A DNA stretch of 64,000 nt from the NCBI GenBank assembly GCA_046351455.1, contig JAXLYM010000002.1, positions 310,001 through 374,000 on the forward strand, written 5' to 3'. Positions 24,988-32,725 of this stretch are shown here, in pieces (position 1 is the first letter of the stretch; the number at the start of each line of letters is the position of its first letter). This stretch comes from JADJRH01 sp046351455 (GTDB lineage Bacteria; Myxococcota_A; Polyangia; Polyangiales; Polyangiaceae). The notes under the pieces are model-generated. The model was not told where the DNA came from, made no database searches, and saw nothing but the letters and a program-made list of their open reading frames with translations. Both the position numbers and the translations under genes were made by a program.

Positions 24988-25169
24988 CGAAACGCTCCCC
25001 TCCCTTCGCGAGCGAAGAGAGCGATTTGGGAGCAACGTCGAGGACTGCGTCCGCTCCGCTGCGGACTCCGCTCCGGCAAGCGGAGCTCCGCCTCCGCGGA
25101 TCGGACTCCGTCCTCCCAGTGGTGCCCGGAGGGGCGGACGCGCGTCAGCGCGGCCGGGGGTGGGCACCG
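24988..25169 (-). repeat. Two-hairpin 3'-end repeat, family A copy with an internal insertion
   Basis: Read on the minus strand it begins 22 bases after the stop of the 25192-26709 gene with GGTGCCCACCCCCGGCCGCG, has a small hairpin (CGCG-CTGA-CGCG) and CCCCTCC, and is then interrupted by about 110 bases of GGAGTCCGC/GCGGAC-type inverted repeats. It resumes as CTCCCAAATCGC ... GCGAAGGGAG and ends GAGCGTTTCG. The second hairpin pairs CTCCC/GGGAG and TCGC/GCGA around an AAA bulge. The other copies are at 28452-28534 and 54031-54105. Together they fill nearly all of the 283-base gap upstream of the acyl-CoA dehydrogenase. Confidence 0.8.
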
Positions 25170-25191
25170 TCGCTTACTCTCTGGAGGTGCT

Positions 25192-26709
25192 TCAGTTGCA
25201 CTGGTTCGAGAAGTCGCACGCGTCGCCGCCCTTCGCCGAGACGGCGATCTTGTACGGGGCGCACGCGAGGGGCGCGCCCGGCTTGCGGTACACGCGGATG
25301 TAGTACTTCGCGGAGTTGTCGTTGCAGTGGATCGGGCCGAGCTCGTCGCATGGAGACTCTCCGATCATGCCGTCCGCGGACTTGCCGTCGACGCACCAGT
25401 CGTACGACACGATGCCCACCGCGCCGCCCATCGGCGCGTCGACGCACGGATCGCCGCGCGTCACGTCGATCAGGAACGCACCGGCGCCCGAGTCCTGCAC
25501 GACGTCGATCGACACGTGGTACGAGTTCGTCTGCGCTTCGGGCGTGTCGACCGTCTGGATCGTCCACACGTCCACGTCCGTGTCGCTGGAGAGCGTGCCG
25601 TTGATCTCGACCGCGCCGCCCGCGTCGCTGACGCTGCCGGCGTCCGCAGGAGAGGCGCACGTGTCGTTCGGCTCGCTCGCGTCGACGGGGCACGTGCATC
25701 CGTCGCTCGGCTTGCTCGCGGGGTACTGCGTCCAACCGGGATCGCAAGCGCCGAGGGTGCACATCCCGCCGCACGCGTAGCTGCCGTGCGGAGGCGCGCC
25801 GCCGCACATCGCGTTCGGATCGGTCTCGTCGATCGCGCCGTTGCAGTCGTCGTCCGCGCCGTTGCACACCTCGGCCGCGGGCGTCTTCGCGGTGCATCCG
25901 ATCCACGCGCCGCCCTTGCCGTCGCACGACTCCGTGCCGCCGCACTTTCCGAAATCGTTCTTCACCGTGCACGCGCGCGACACGCCGTCGCGCTTGTCGT
26001 TGCAGGGGCACGAGTCGCTGTTCTGCGGCACGCAGAATCGATGCGGCAGCCCCGCGGGAGGCTTGGATCCGGCGTCGGAGAGGCCGAGGCCGCCCGTCGA
26101 CGCGGAGCCGCCTTCGCCGCCCATCCCGCCGGCAGCGGCGCCGCCCGATCCGCCGGAGCCCGCCGCGAGCGCCTGGTAATCCGAGAGCTCCATGCAGATG
26201 AAGCTCGTCGGGCAGTCATCCATCACCGTGCAGTCGCGCGCGCAGAACTTGTCGCCCGCGGGCGCGGTGAGGCACTCGTCGGTGATGCCCTTGCACTGCA
26301 CGGAGCCGAGGCACTGCCCGCACTGCTGATCGACGTCGGGCACGCAGTACGGATCGCCTTGGATCAGCGTGCAGTAGCTCCCGTCGGGGCACGCCGGAGG
26401 GCACGACTGCGTGCACACCTTCTTGCCGGCGATGTCGATGCATTTGCCGCCCGCGGGGCAGTCTTGCTCGGTGCCGCATGGCTGGCCGATGCCGCCCGCG
26501 ATGCCCCCCGTGTCACCGCCGCCCGATCCGCCGATCGAGCCCGCGGCTCCGCCGGATGCGCTGCTGTTTCCCTTCGCGCACCCGCCGAACGTCGCCGCGA
26601 TCGCCGAGGAGGCGACGAACAACGAGACCAGCCATGGCGCGATCGACGATCGCCTGCCAGAAATGGCCGCGCCCCGCGAATCGGATCCGAAAAGGCCCCT
26701 GTTCGACAC
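25192..26709 (-). CDS. Cys-rich lipoprotein with MopE-type DDDCNG motif
   Basis: A 505-residue predicted lipoprotein. GTG 26709 gives a signal peptide ending AATFGGC. The mature part begins with a Gly/Ser linker, then disulfide-type clusters (GQPCGTEQDCPAGGKC, CTQSCPPACPDGSYC, QCGQCLGSVQC) and another Gly/Ala linker. At about residue 285 is EVCNGADDDCNGAIDETDP, the 'putative metal-binding' motif seen in MopE and Stigmatella surface proteins. The C-terminal ~160 residues (EPNDTCASPADAG ... GTLSSDTDVDVWTIQTVD ... YYIRVYRKPG) resemble a bacterial pre-peptidase-like beta-sandwich. The overall plan suggests a secreted or surface protein that binds Ca or Cu. It is divergent from the L,D-transpeptidase with only 51 bases between starts. 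No catalytic domain is visible. Confidence 0.85.
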   Translation of the reverse strand: MSNRGLFGSDSRGAAISGRRSSIAPWLVSLFVASSAIAATFGGCAKGNSSASGGAAGSIGGSGGGDTGGIAGGIGQPCGTEQDCPAGGKCIDIAGKKVCTQSCPPACPDGSYCTLIQGDPYCVPDVDQQCGQCLGSVQCKGITDECLTAPAGDKFCARDCTVMDDCPTSFICMELSDYQALAAGSGGSGGAAAGGMGGEGGSASTGGLGLSDAGSKPPAGLPHRFCVPQNSDSCPCNDKRDGVSRACTVKNDFGKCGGTESCDGKGGAWIGCTAKTPAAEVCNGADDDCNGAIDETDPNAMCGGAPPHGSYACGGMCTLGACDPGWTQYPASKPSDGCTCPVDASEPNDTCASPADAGSVSDAGGAVEINGTLSSDTDVDVWTIQTVDTPEAQTNSYHVSIDVVQDSGAGAFLIDVTRGDPCVDAPMGGAVGIVSYDWCVDGKSADGMIGESPCDELGPIHCNDNSAKYYIRVYRKPGAPLACAPYKIAVSAKGGDACDFSNQCN

Positions 26710-26760
26710 GCGCGGTCCAGAATAAAGGGGCACCTCCCACCCCGTCAAACATCGGCCCTC

Positions 26761-28437
26761 GTGAATCCGTTTTACCCACCTCGTTCCTTCGTCGCCGTCT
26801 TCCTCGCGGCGTCCGCGTCCTTCGGCGGCGCATGCTCCGAGGCGACGCCGCCCGCTCCGGCCGCGCCGCCCGCCGCCACGTCGGCCTCTCCGACCGACAC
26901 CTCCACCGCGACCGCCGCGCCCACGAGCACCGCGCAGGCGACCGCGACCGCCGCTCCCGAAGCGACCGCATCGGCGACCGCGAGCGCGACGCCTCCTCCG
27001 CCGCGCGTCGCCGGCACACGGGTCTGGGGCAAGGCGCGCTTCACCTGGATCCACCAGTCGCCGTTCGCGACCGAAGGTTGGATGGGGTACGTCGGCCTCG
27101 GCGGATCCGTCGCGTTGAAGGGCGGCAGCCTCACGTCGGCGCAGGTCGGCGGCGCGCCCGGCAGCGCTGCGTCGGGCGGTCGCGGGTGCACCGGCTGGTA
27201 CGCGATCGAGCCCGCGGGCTTCGTGTGCACGGGCGATCTCGCGTCGGTGGATCCGGCGGACAAGCTGACGTCGTGGCTCATCGACAACGCCGGCGACGCG
27301 GACTCGCCGTGGCCCTTCGAGTACGGAGAGTCGCTCGGAACGCCGCGCTACACGCGCTTGCCGACGCCCGCGGAGATGCGCCAGGCCGAGTGGGATCTGG
27401 AGAAGCACGTCGCGAACATGGCGAAGGCGCGCGACGCGAAATCGCCGGAAGAGATCGCGCAGATCGACAAGGACCTCGTCGGCGTGGACCTCAAATTCGC
27501 GGGCGTCCCTGCGCCGGAGATGCCGGAGGTCACGGTGTTCGTGCGCGTCAGCTCGAAGGGCACCGCGCTCGGCTCGACGGTCGCGTGGGTGCGAGAGTTC
27601 GACGTCACGTACCCGAACGGCGAATTCGGCCTCACGAAGCGCACGTGGCTCCTCACGTCGGATCACGCGCTCGTGCCGAAGGATCGCGTGCGCCCGTACC
27701 CGAAGTCGCAGTTCAAGGGCGTGATGCTGAACGACGACGTGAAGCTCCCGCTCGCGTTCTTCCGCAAGACGCCGCGCCCCAAATACAAGCGCGAGGCCGA
27801 CGGCACCATGAAGCCGACGGGCGAGACGTGGCCGGCGAAGGGCTTCACGATGGTGACCGGCGAAGAGGTCATGGTCGGCGCGGATCGTTACCTCGTCACG
27901 CGCGAGCCCGGCGTCTTCGCGAAGGCGGAGGACGCGGTGATCGCCGCGATCGCGACGCCTCCCTCCGACAAGATCCGCGAGGCGCCGGGTCGTGGAACGT
28001 GGCTCGACGTGAGCGTGCTCGGCGGATGGCTCGTCGCGTACGAGAAGACCAAGCCGGTGTTCGCGACGCTGATCTCGCCGGGCCGCGGCGGCATCCCGTA
28101 CCCGGGCATCGATCCGCTCGCGACCGCGTCGACGCCGCTCGGCAACTTCCGCGTGGACGGCAAGTTCCTCTGGGCGTCGATGGTGAGCAGCACGAACAAA
28201 GATCTCGTGCACTCCGAGGTGCAGTACGTCCAGAACTTCCACGGCCCGCACGCGCTGCACGGCGCCTACTGGCACGACGTCTTCGGAGAGCCGAAGAGCG
28301 GCGGCTGCATCAACCTCTCCCCGATCGACTCCAAGTGGATCTTCGAGTTCACGGAGCCGTCGCTCCCCGCCGGCTGGCACGGCCTCCGCAGCACGGATCA
28401 AGCCGGCTACGCGACGATCGTCTCCGTCCACCGCTGA
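26761..28437 (+). CDS. L,D-transpeptidase (YkuD domain) predicted lipoprotein
   Basis: A 558-residue exported protein. GTG 26761 begins a signal peptide ending near FGGAC, followed by an Ala/Thr/Pro linker to about residue 80. The body contains a Cys pair (GGRGCTGWYAIEPAGFVCTG). The YkuD catalytic domain is at the C-terminus: TPLGNFRV, then GPHALHGAYWHDVFGEP with the conserved His residues, and SGGCINLSPIDSKWIF with the nucleophile C516. The usual SHGC is SGGC here, so the second His is absent. Such enzymes form 3-3 crosslinks in peptidoglycan or attach proteins to it. The start is the only in-frame candidate near the signal peptide and lacks a clear Shine-Dalgarno. It is divergent from the MopE-motif lipoprotein. 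A family A repeat follows the stop. Confidence 0.9.
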   Translation: MNPFYPPRSFVAVFLAASASFGGACSEATPPAPAAPPAATSASPTDTSTATAAPTSTAQATATAAPEATASATASATPPPPRVAGTRVWGKARFTWIHQSPFATEGWMGYVGLGGSVALKGGSLTSAQVGGAPGSAASGGRGCTGWYAIEPAGFVCTGDLASVDPADKLTSWLIDNAGDADSPWPFEYGESLGTPRYTRLPTPAEMRQAEWDLEKHVANMAKARDAKSPEEIAQIDKDLVGVDLKFAGVPAPEMPEVTVFVRVSSKGTALGSTVAWVREFDVTYPNGEFGLTKRTWLLTSDHALVPKDRVRPYPKSQFKGVMLNDDVKLPLAFFRKTPRPKYKREADGTMKPTGETWPAKGFTMVTGEEVMVGADRYLVTREPGVFAKAEDAVIAAIATPPSDKIREAPGRGTWLDVSVLGGWLVAYEKTKPVFATLISPGRGGIPYPGIDPLATASTPLGNFRVDGKFLWASMVSSTNKDLVHSEVQYVQNFHGPHALHGAYWHDVFGEPKSGGCINLSPIDSKWIFEFTEPSLPAGWHGLRSTDQAGYATIVSVHR

Positions 28438-28451
28438 CCGCCCCACAAGAC

Positions 28452-28534
28452 GATGCCCACCCCCCGGCCGCGCTGCGCGCGCCCGGCCCCTCCCAAACCG
28501 CTCGCTACGCTCGCGGAGGGAGGGGAACGTTTCG
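28452..28534 (+). repeat. Two-hairpin 3'-end repeat, family A copy
   Basis: It starts 14 bases after the transpeptidase stop with GATGCCCACCCCCCGGCCGC. Hairpin I is CGCGC-TGC-GCGCG. Hairpin II pairs CCCCTCCC (28487-28494) with GGGAGGGG (28518-28525) and CCGC (28498-28501) with GCGG (28513-28516), leaving AAA bulged on the 5' side and one A on the 3' side, with an 11-base loop. It ends AACGTTTCG. It occupies the space before the convergent gene that ends at 28551. Confidence 0.85.
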
Positions 28535-28550
28535 TATCGATGGAACGGCT

Positions 28551-29273
28551 CTAGCGAGAGAGCGTGCGCGTCAGCACGAGCTGCGCGAGGCCTGCCAGAT
28601 CGAAGCTGATCTGCGCGCGCAGCTCGTTGCGATCGTCCCTGCCGACGTGCAGAAACTGGTGCCCGATCTCCACGTTCACCGTGTGCATGAAGAACGAGGC
28701 CATCAGCGTGTTGCGCACGCCGATCCCGAAGCCCGACCACGCGCCGCCGATCACCGCCTTCGGGTTCCACGAGAACTGAAGGTAACGGCCCGCGTAGAGC
28801 TCCGGCCCGACGCCGAGCACGCCGTAGTTGCCGCCGCGCAGCGGCTCGCTGTCCCACGAGTAGCCGCCCTCCACCGCGAGCGAGAAGCGCCGCGCGAGCG
28901 CCCACCGATACCCCAGCGTCGCGTCCACGATCGCCGAGGAATAAAGGTGTTTGTCCGGCCCGAACGTGAGGCCGGCGCCCGCGGCGACGCGCAGGATCGG
29001 CCAGGAGTGCGCGTTGTCCGACGTGATGTCCTGGCTGTTGCCGCCGAGCGGCACGTAGCCGTTCGGCTGCTGCGACGTGCCGTACGAGCCCGGCTGCGCG
29101 TACGGCTGCGGCGCGCCGTACGGGCTGTACTGACCCGGCTGCTGCGGATAGGGGCTGTACTGACCGGGCGACGATCCGTACGGCGACTGCGCGAGCGCGG
29201 CGGCGCTGCCGAGCAACGACGCGGCGACGATCGCGACGCCCGCGAGGCCGCGGCAAGATCGAGGAAGGGACAT
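28551..29273 (-). CDS. Outer-membrane beta-barrel-like protein
   Basis: A 240-residue exported protein beginning at ATG 29273, with a Sec signal peptide (VAIVAASLLGSAAALA cleaved near AQSPYG). Residues ~30-85 are a Pro/Tyr/Gln/Ser-rich segment with GQYSPY repeats, probably flexible. The rest (~95-240) consists of alternating strands rich in aromatic residues and Gly (LRVAAGAGLTFGPD, LYSSAIVDATLGYRWALARRF, LAVEGGYSWDSE, VLGVGPELYAGRYLQFSW, VNVEIGHQFLHVG), the pattern of an 8-10 strand outer-membrane barrel. The C-terminus ends LTRTLSR rather than in a classical aromatic residue. A possible partner is the lipoprotein gene just upstream (29342-29908). No specific function can be assigned. Confidence 0.75.
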   Translation of the reverse strand: MSLPRSCRGLAGVAIVAASLLGSAAALAQSPYGSSPGQYSPYPQQPGQYSPYGAPQPYAQPGSYGTSQQPNGYVPLGGNSQDITSDNAHSWPILRVAAGAGLTFGPDKHLYSSAIVDATLGYRWALARRFSLAVEGGYSWDSEPLRGGNYGVLGVGPELYAGRYLQFSWNPKAVIGGAWSGFGIGVRNTLMASFFMHTVNVEIGHQFLHVGRDDRNELRAQISFDLAGLAQLVLTRTLSR

Positions 29274-29341
29274 GTGCACACCTTGGCGCTTCGCGGCGCG
29301 CGTGCACGCGAGGCGCGCAGCGTGATCGTGCCTGCGATCGA

Positions 29342-29908
29342 TCACGGTGCGCCCTCGCGAGCGCCGGGCTCGCCGAGCTCCTTCAACCGCTCGCGCGACT
29401 CGCGCCGGAGCCAATCGAGATCCGAAGGCTCCTTCGGCTTCACGGTGATCTTGGAGCCGCCCGCGACGTCCGCGGCCTCCACGACCGCGCCGCGGTACAC
29501 GACGGGGCATCGCCCGAACGCGCCGCTGCCCGCGGTGCCCGCGTTGTGGGGCCGCGGCGTGTCGTCGTTGATCGCGGCGTCCACGAGGAACTTCGCGCGC
29601 TCGCGGATCTCCTTCGCGGCCGCGTCGTCCTTCGCGGTGACGGTGAGCACGACGCCGCCCTCCACGTCCGCGATCTCGGTGGCGGCGCCGGCGAGCGCGG
29701 ACGGACAGTGCACCATTTTGCCGCGATCCGAGCTCGTCGCGGACGTCGAGGGGAGCGCGGTGGGCGGAGGTTTGACGAACGCGATCGCCGTCTTCACCTG
29801 CGCGGTCGCCGTCGCGGTGGGCAGCGCGCCCGAACTCGGCTTCGAGTCACCGCACCCGAGCGGCGCGAGCAGACCGAAGGCGCAGACGACGAGCGTGCGG
29901 ACGTTCAC
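29342..29908 (-). CDS. Predicted lipoprotein with an internally duplicated Cys-Pro domain
   Basis: A 188-residue protein from GTG 29908. The signal peptide ends in the lipobox PLGC (Cys 19), followed by a Ser/Thr/Pro linker. Two similar ~50-residue units follow. The first reads HCPSALAGAATEIADVEGGV then VLTVTAKDDAAAKEIRERA; the second reads RCPVVYRGAVVEAADVAGGS then KITVKPKEPSDLDWLRRES. Each has one Cys-Pro, a DVxGG turn, a T/V-rich strand and an Arg-rich helix, so the protein looks like a tandem duplication of a small alpha/beta domain. The two Cys might pair or bind metal. It lies 68 bases upstream of the barrel gene on the same strand. Function unknown. Confidence 0.78.
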   Translation of the reverse strand: MNVRTLVVCAFGLLAPLGCGDSKPSSGALPTATATAQVKTAIAFVKPPPTALPSTSATSSDRGKMVHCPSALAGAATEIADVEGGVVLTVTAKDDAAAKEIRERAKFLVDAAINDDTPRPHNAGTAGSGAFGRCPVVYRGAVVEAADVAGGSKITVKPKEPSDLDWLRRESRERLKELGEPGAREGAP

Positions 29909-29992
29909 GGCGTTCTCTCTCTCGGTGACGAGAGCTTTCTACCACCGCCGTTCGGCCGAGGGGGATCGGATCGCGGTCGACCCGCGGATGCG

Positions 29993-31441
29993 TCAGTAGC
30001 CTTCGTTCCGCATCATCGCCTGGTTGGCCTCGAGCGAGGCCGCGCGCGCCGCCTTGGGACGCGCCGCCGGGGGAGCCGCGGCCGCCGCCTCCGTGGCCTT
30101 CCGCGCCTTCGTGATGTTGGTGACGCTCGCGGTGATGCGCTGCTTCTCGGACTCGTCCTTCGCGAGCTTCGCCTGCGCCAGGAGCTTCTCTTCGGCCTTC
30201 GCGAGATCCTGCGCGGCCTTGTCGACGTCGCCCTTCGAGGCCTTCGCGGCGGCCGCGTCGGCGAGCTGGTTCGCCTCGTTCACCGCGAGGATCTCGCGGG
30301 TGCGCGCGTTCTGATGCAGCGCGATCATCGCCGGATCGTGCGTGACGGAGTAGCGCGCGACCGTCTCTTGCACGCGCTCCAGGTTGCCGTCCGAGGGGTC
30401 GCGGAAGTGGAGGCGCACGCTCGCGAGCGGGTGCGATCCGTCGGCCTCCGCCGAGACGCGCACGCGGACGAGCAGCTCGCGGTGCTGGCCCGCGAACATC
30501 GATCCGAGCGACACGCGGATGCCGCCGCCCTCGGAGGAGGAGCTGCGCACGCCGTCCGCGCCGAGGAGCTGAACGCCGGGCGCCGGGACGATCTCGACGA
30601 ACGCGCCGGTCGCGGCCGTCGCCTTGAGGAGCCCCATCTCTTGCTCGAGGATGCCGGTGAGCTCGGTCGGCTCGCTCATGTGATAGAGGCGCCCGCTCGA
30701 CTTCATCGCGAGCGCGTTGAGCGTGTGCTCGTCGTAATCGAGCCCGACGCCGACCGCGGTGACCTGGATGCCGTGCTCTTCACCGCGCGCCGCGAGCGCG
30801 CCGAGCACCTCCGACGACGTGGGGCCGACGTTCGCTTGCCCGTCGGAGAGGACGATCACGCGGCGCACCGGGTGCGTCGACGGCGCCGCGAACACCGCGC
30901 GCTCACCCGAGCGGATCCCTTCGAACAGGTTCGTGCTGCCGTTCGGCGCGAGGGACGCGATCGCGCTCACGAACGAGGGCCGCGTCGACTGGCTGAGCGC
31001 GGTGAGCGGCATCCGCTCCTGCACGTCGTCGGAGAAGCTGTAGAGCGCCGCGAGATCGCCGTCCGCGAGCTTGTCGACGAGCGCGCGCGCCGCGGAGCGG
31101 GCGTTCTGGATCTTGGCGCCGCCCATCGATCCGGACGTGTCGACCACAAGCGCGACCGCGGAGCTCGGGAGCGCCTGCTTCGCGCTCGAGGGCACGTCGA
31201 CCCACACGCCGAGCGTCGTGTCCGAAGAGCCCGCGAGGACGAATTCGCTGAGCCCCGCCGCGCCGACCCACGGCCCTCCGTCCGCCGGCCGATCCGGCAG
31301 AGGCGCCGTCGCGGGCGGATCCGTCGCGACCTGAATCGTCCCGTTGGAGCGCGCCGACGTGCGGTCCGGAGTCACGGTGAGCGGCGCAGCGCAGCCGACG
31401 GAGAGCGAAGCGACGAGGAGCCCGGCGAGCATGTTTCGCAT
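29993..31441 (-). CDS. VWA-domain predicted lipoprotein
   Basis: A 482-residue exported protein with signal peptide and lipobox SVGC (Cys 17). The von Willebrand type A domain (about 95-270) has a complete MIDAS metal site: DTSGSMGG (Asp near residue 100), the Thr in NGSTNLFEGI and the Asp in VLSDGQANVGP. After it come a beta-rich domain (GIRVSLGSMFAGQHRELLVRVRV) and a C-terminal helical, Ala/Lys/Glu-rich coiled-coil-like region (~360-450). ATG 31441 is directly before the signal peptide. This plan (VWA plus a trailing helix) is common in cell-surface binding proteins; the ligand is unknown. It lies downstream of the M23 peptidase gene on the same strand with a 68-base gap. Confidence 0.9.
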   Translation of the reverse strand: MRNMLAGLLVASLSVGCAAPLTVTPDRTSARSNGTIQVATDPPATAPLPDRPADGGPWVGAAGLSEFVLAGSSDTTLGVWVDVPSSAKQALPSSAVALVVDTSGSMGGAKIQNARSAARALVDKLADGDLAALYSFSDDVQERMPLTALSQSTRPSFVSAIASLAPNGSTNLFEGIRSGERAVFAAPSTHPVRRVIVLSDGQANVGPTSSEVLGALAARGEEHGIQVTAVGVGLDYDEHTLNALAMKSSGRLYHMSEPTELTGILEQEMGLLKATAATGAFVEIVPAPGVQLLGADGVRSSSSEGGGIRVSLGSMFAGQHRELLVRVRVSAEADGSHPLASVRLHFRDPSDGNLERVQETVARYSVTHDPAMIALHQNARTREILAVNEANQLADAAAAKASKGDVDKAAQDLAKAEEKLLAQAKLAKDESEKQRITASVTNITKARKATEAAAAAPPAARPKAARAASLEANQAMMRNEGY

Positions 31442-31509
31442 GAGCCGGCCTTACGGATCGGCCCCGCAAAGGATCTCCGCGGCGGACGAATTCCGCGGCC
31501 GCGGCGCGC

Positions 31510-32205
31510 CTATTCGTTCTCCATCGTGTCGCGCCCATCCGGCATGTCGATCGAGGCCGCGCCGTTGCGCCGATACGCCCCGAGGCGCTGGCGAATCCCG
31601 TGCGCGACGGACGGGTTCACGTTGTCCATCACCTGCCAGTGGATGTGCGGGAGCGTGGACATGCCGGAGTTACCGCAGCGGCCGAGCTCGTAGCCCGCCT
31701 GCACGAACATGCCCGGCCGCACCTTGAACGTGCCGGGGATGAAGTGCGCGAACAGCGAGTACTCGCCGTTCTGGTGATCGATCACCACGTAGTTCCCGTG
31801 CTGGTCGTACACGTTCTTCTGACCGGGCACGTTCTCGGGGATGCCGTCCACGACGACCGCGATGACGCCGGGCGCATCGGAGAGCACGGGCTGGTTGTAA
31901 CAAGGGTACGTGGCGTTCGTGGTGTGCGGCTCCGAGCCTCCGCCCTCGGGCACGATGTCGATCGCCCACGTCTGGTCCTGCTGCTTCGCGCCGTAGTGCG
32001 TGCGCTGGATGCGCCACTTGCCGGCGAAGGGGAAGCGATACTGCACCACCGGCGCGCCGGGCACCGTGGGGGGCGGCACCGGGTAGCGTGGTGGCGGCGG
32101 TTGATCGTGATTGCAGCCGGTGAGGACGTTCGTGAGGAGCGTGAGGACGCTCGCGGCGAGGAGGGGGCTGTGCCGGTTCAACTTAAGGGAGGACTTTAAC
32201 CCCAA
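31510..32205 (-). CDS. M23-family metallopeptidase predicted lipoprotein
   Basis: A 231-residue predicted lipoprotein (lipobox LTGC) with a Pro-rich linker and a LytM/M23 domain. The zinc ligands are in RTHYGAKQQDQTWAIDI (His, with the second ligand Asp), and the HxH motif is LPHIHWQV; GNYVVIDH and YSLFAHFIPG fit the central strands. It would cut peptidoglycan crosslinks, or, if inactive, activate an amidase. The start is uncertain: TTG 32205 gives a 31-residue signal peptide and overlaps the upstream gene, while TTG 32181 (MNRHSPLLAASV) gives a compact 23-residue one. No good Shine-Dalgarno is seen for either, so translation may depend on coupling. It is the last gene of the sigma/HtrA cluster. 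Confidence 0.87.
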   Translation of the reverse strand: MGLKSSLKLNRHSPLLAASVLTLLTNVLTGCNHDQPPPPRYPVPPPTVPGAPVVQYRFPFAGKWRIQRTHYGAKQQDQTWAIDIVPEGGGSEPHTTNATYPCYNQPVLSDAPGVIAVVVDGIPENVPGQKNVYDQHGNYVVIDHQNGEYSLFAHFIPGTFKVRPGMFVQAGYELGRCGNSGMSTLPHIHWQVMDNVNPSVAHGIRQRLGAYRRNGAASIDMPDGRDTMENE

Positions 32206-32725
32206 TCACGAGCACGCCGCCCTTGTAAGTCTGGCCCGCGACGAAGAACCATTCGCCGGCCTTCGCGTTCACTTCGAGCAGCGGAAGGAACGTGTTGCCG
32301 CCCGGCTTCTGGATGCTGGTGCTGACGACGTACCGAGTCGGATCGCCCTTCTTGGCCGGCGCGAGGATGTCCTTCAGCATCACCGCCATGTCGCGCCCGT
32401 TCGGCAGCTTGACCGTGGACTGGCTGCCCTTCGTGACCGAGATCTTCGGCCGATCGAGGAGCTTGTAGCTGTTGTACGAGGAGAACGGCGGCTTCGACAG
32501 CTCGGGGATCTTGCCGATCTTCGGATCGATCCCGGTGCCGTCGTTCGTCGCGTGGAGGACGATCACCTCCATGTTCACCGCGGCGGCGGGCGTCGCCGTC
32601 TGAGCGGGAGCGGGCACCGGCGCGGGCGCGGGGCGCGCGCCATCCGCGAGCGATCCGCGCGCGACCAAGCCGAGCGCCAAGCAAAGAGCAATCTGCGGGA
32701 AGCGGTGCAACAGGCTCATCCTCAT
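32183..32725 (-). CDS. Exported protein of unknown function
   Basis: A 180-residue protein with a signal peptide (LLHRFPQIALCLALGLVARGSLA) and a Pro/Ala linker. The folded part starts near residue 50 (MEVIVLHATNDGTGIDPKI) and has strands SSYNSYKLLDRPKISVTKG, STVKLPNGRDMAVMLKDI and GGVLVIGVKVLP, consistent with a small beta domain. I do not recognise the family with certainty. Its ATG overlaps the anti-sigma stop by 4 bases (ATGA 32722-32725) and its own 3' end overlaps or abuts the M23 peptidase start, so it belongs to the same operon and is likely a periplasmic component of that stress response. Confidence 0.78.
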   Translation of the reverse strand: MRMSLLHRFPQIALCLALGLVARGSLADGARPAPAPVPAPAQTATPAAAVNMEVIVLHATNDGTGIDPKIGKIPELSKPPFSSYNSYKLLDRPKISVTKGSQSTVKLPNGRDMAVMLKDILAPAKKGDPTRYVVSTSIQKPGGNTFLPLLEVNAKAGEWFFVAGQTYKGGVLVIGVKVLP

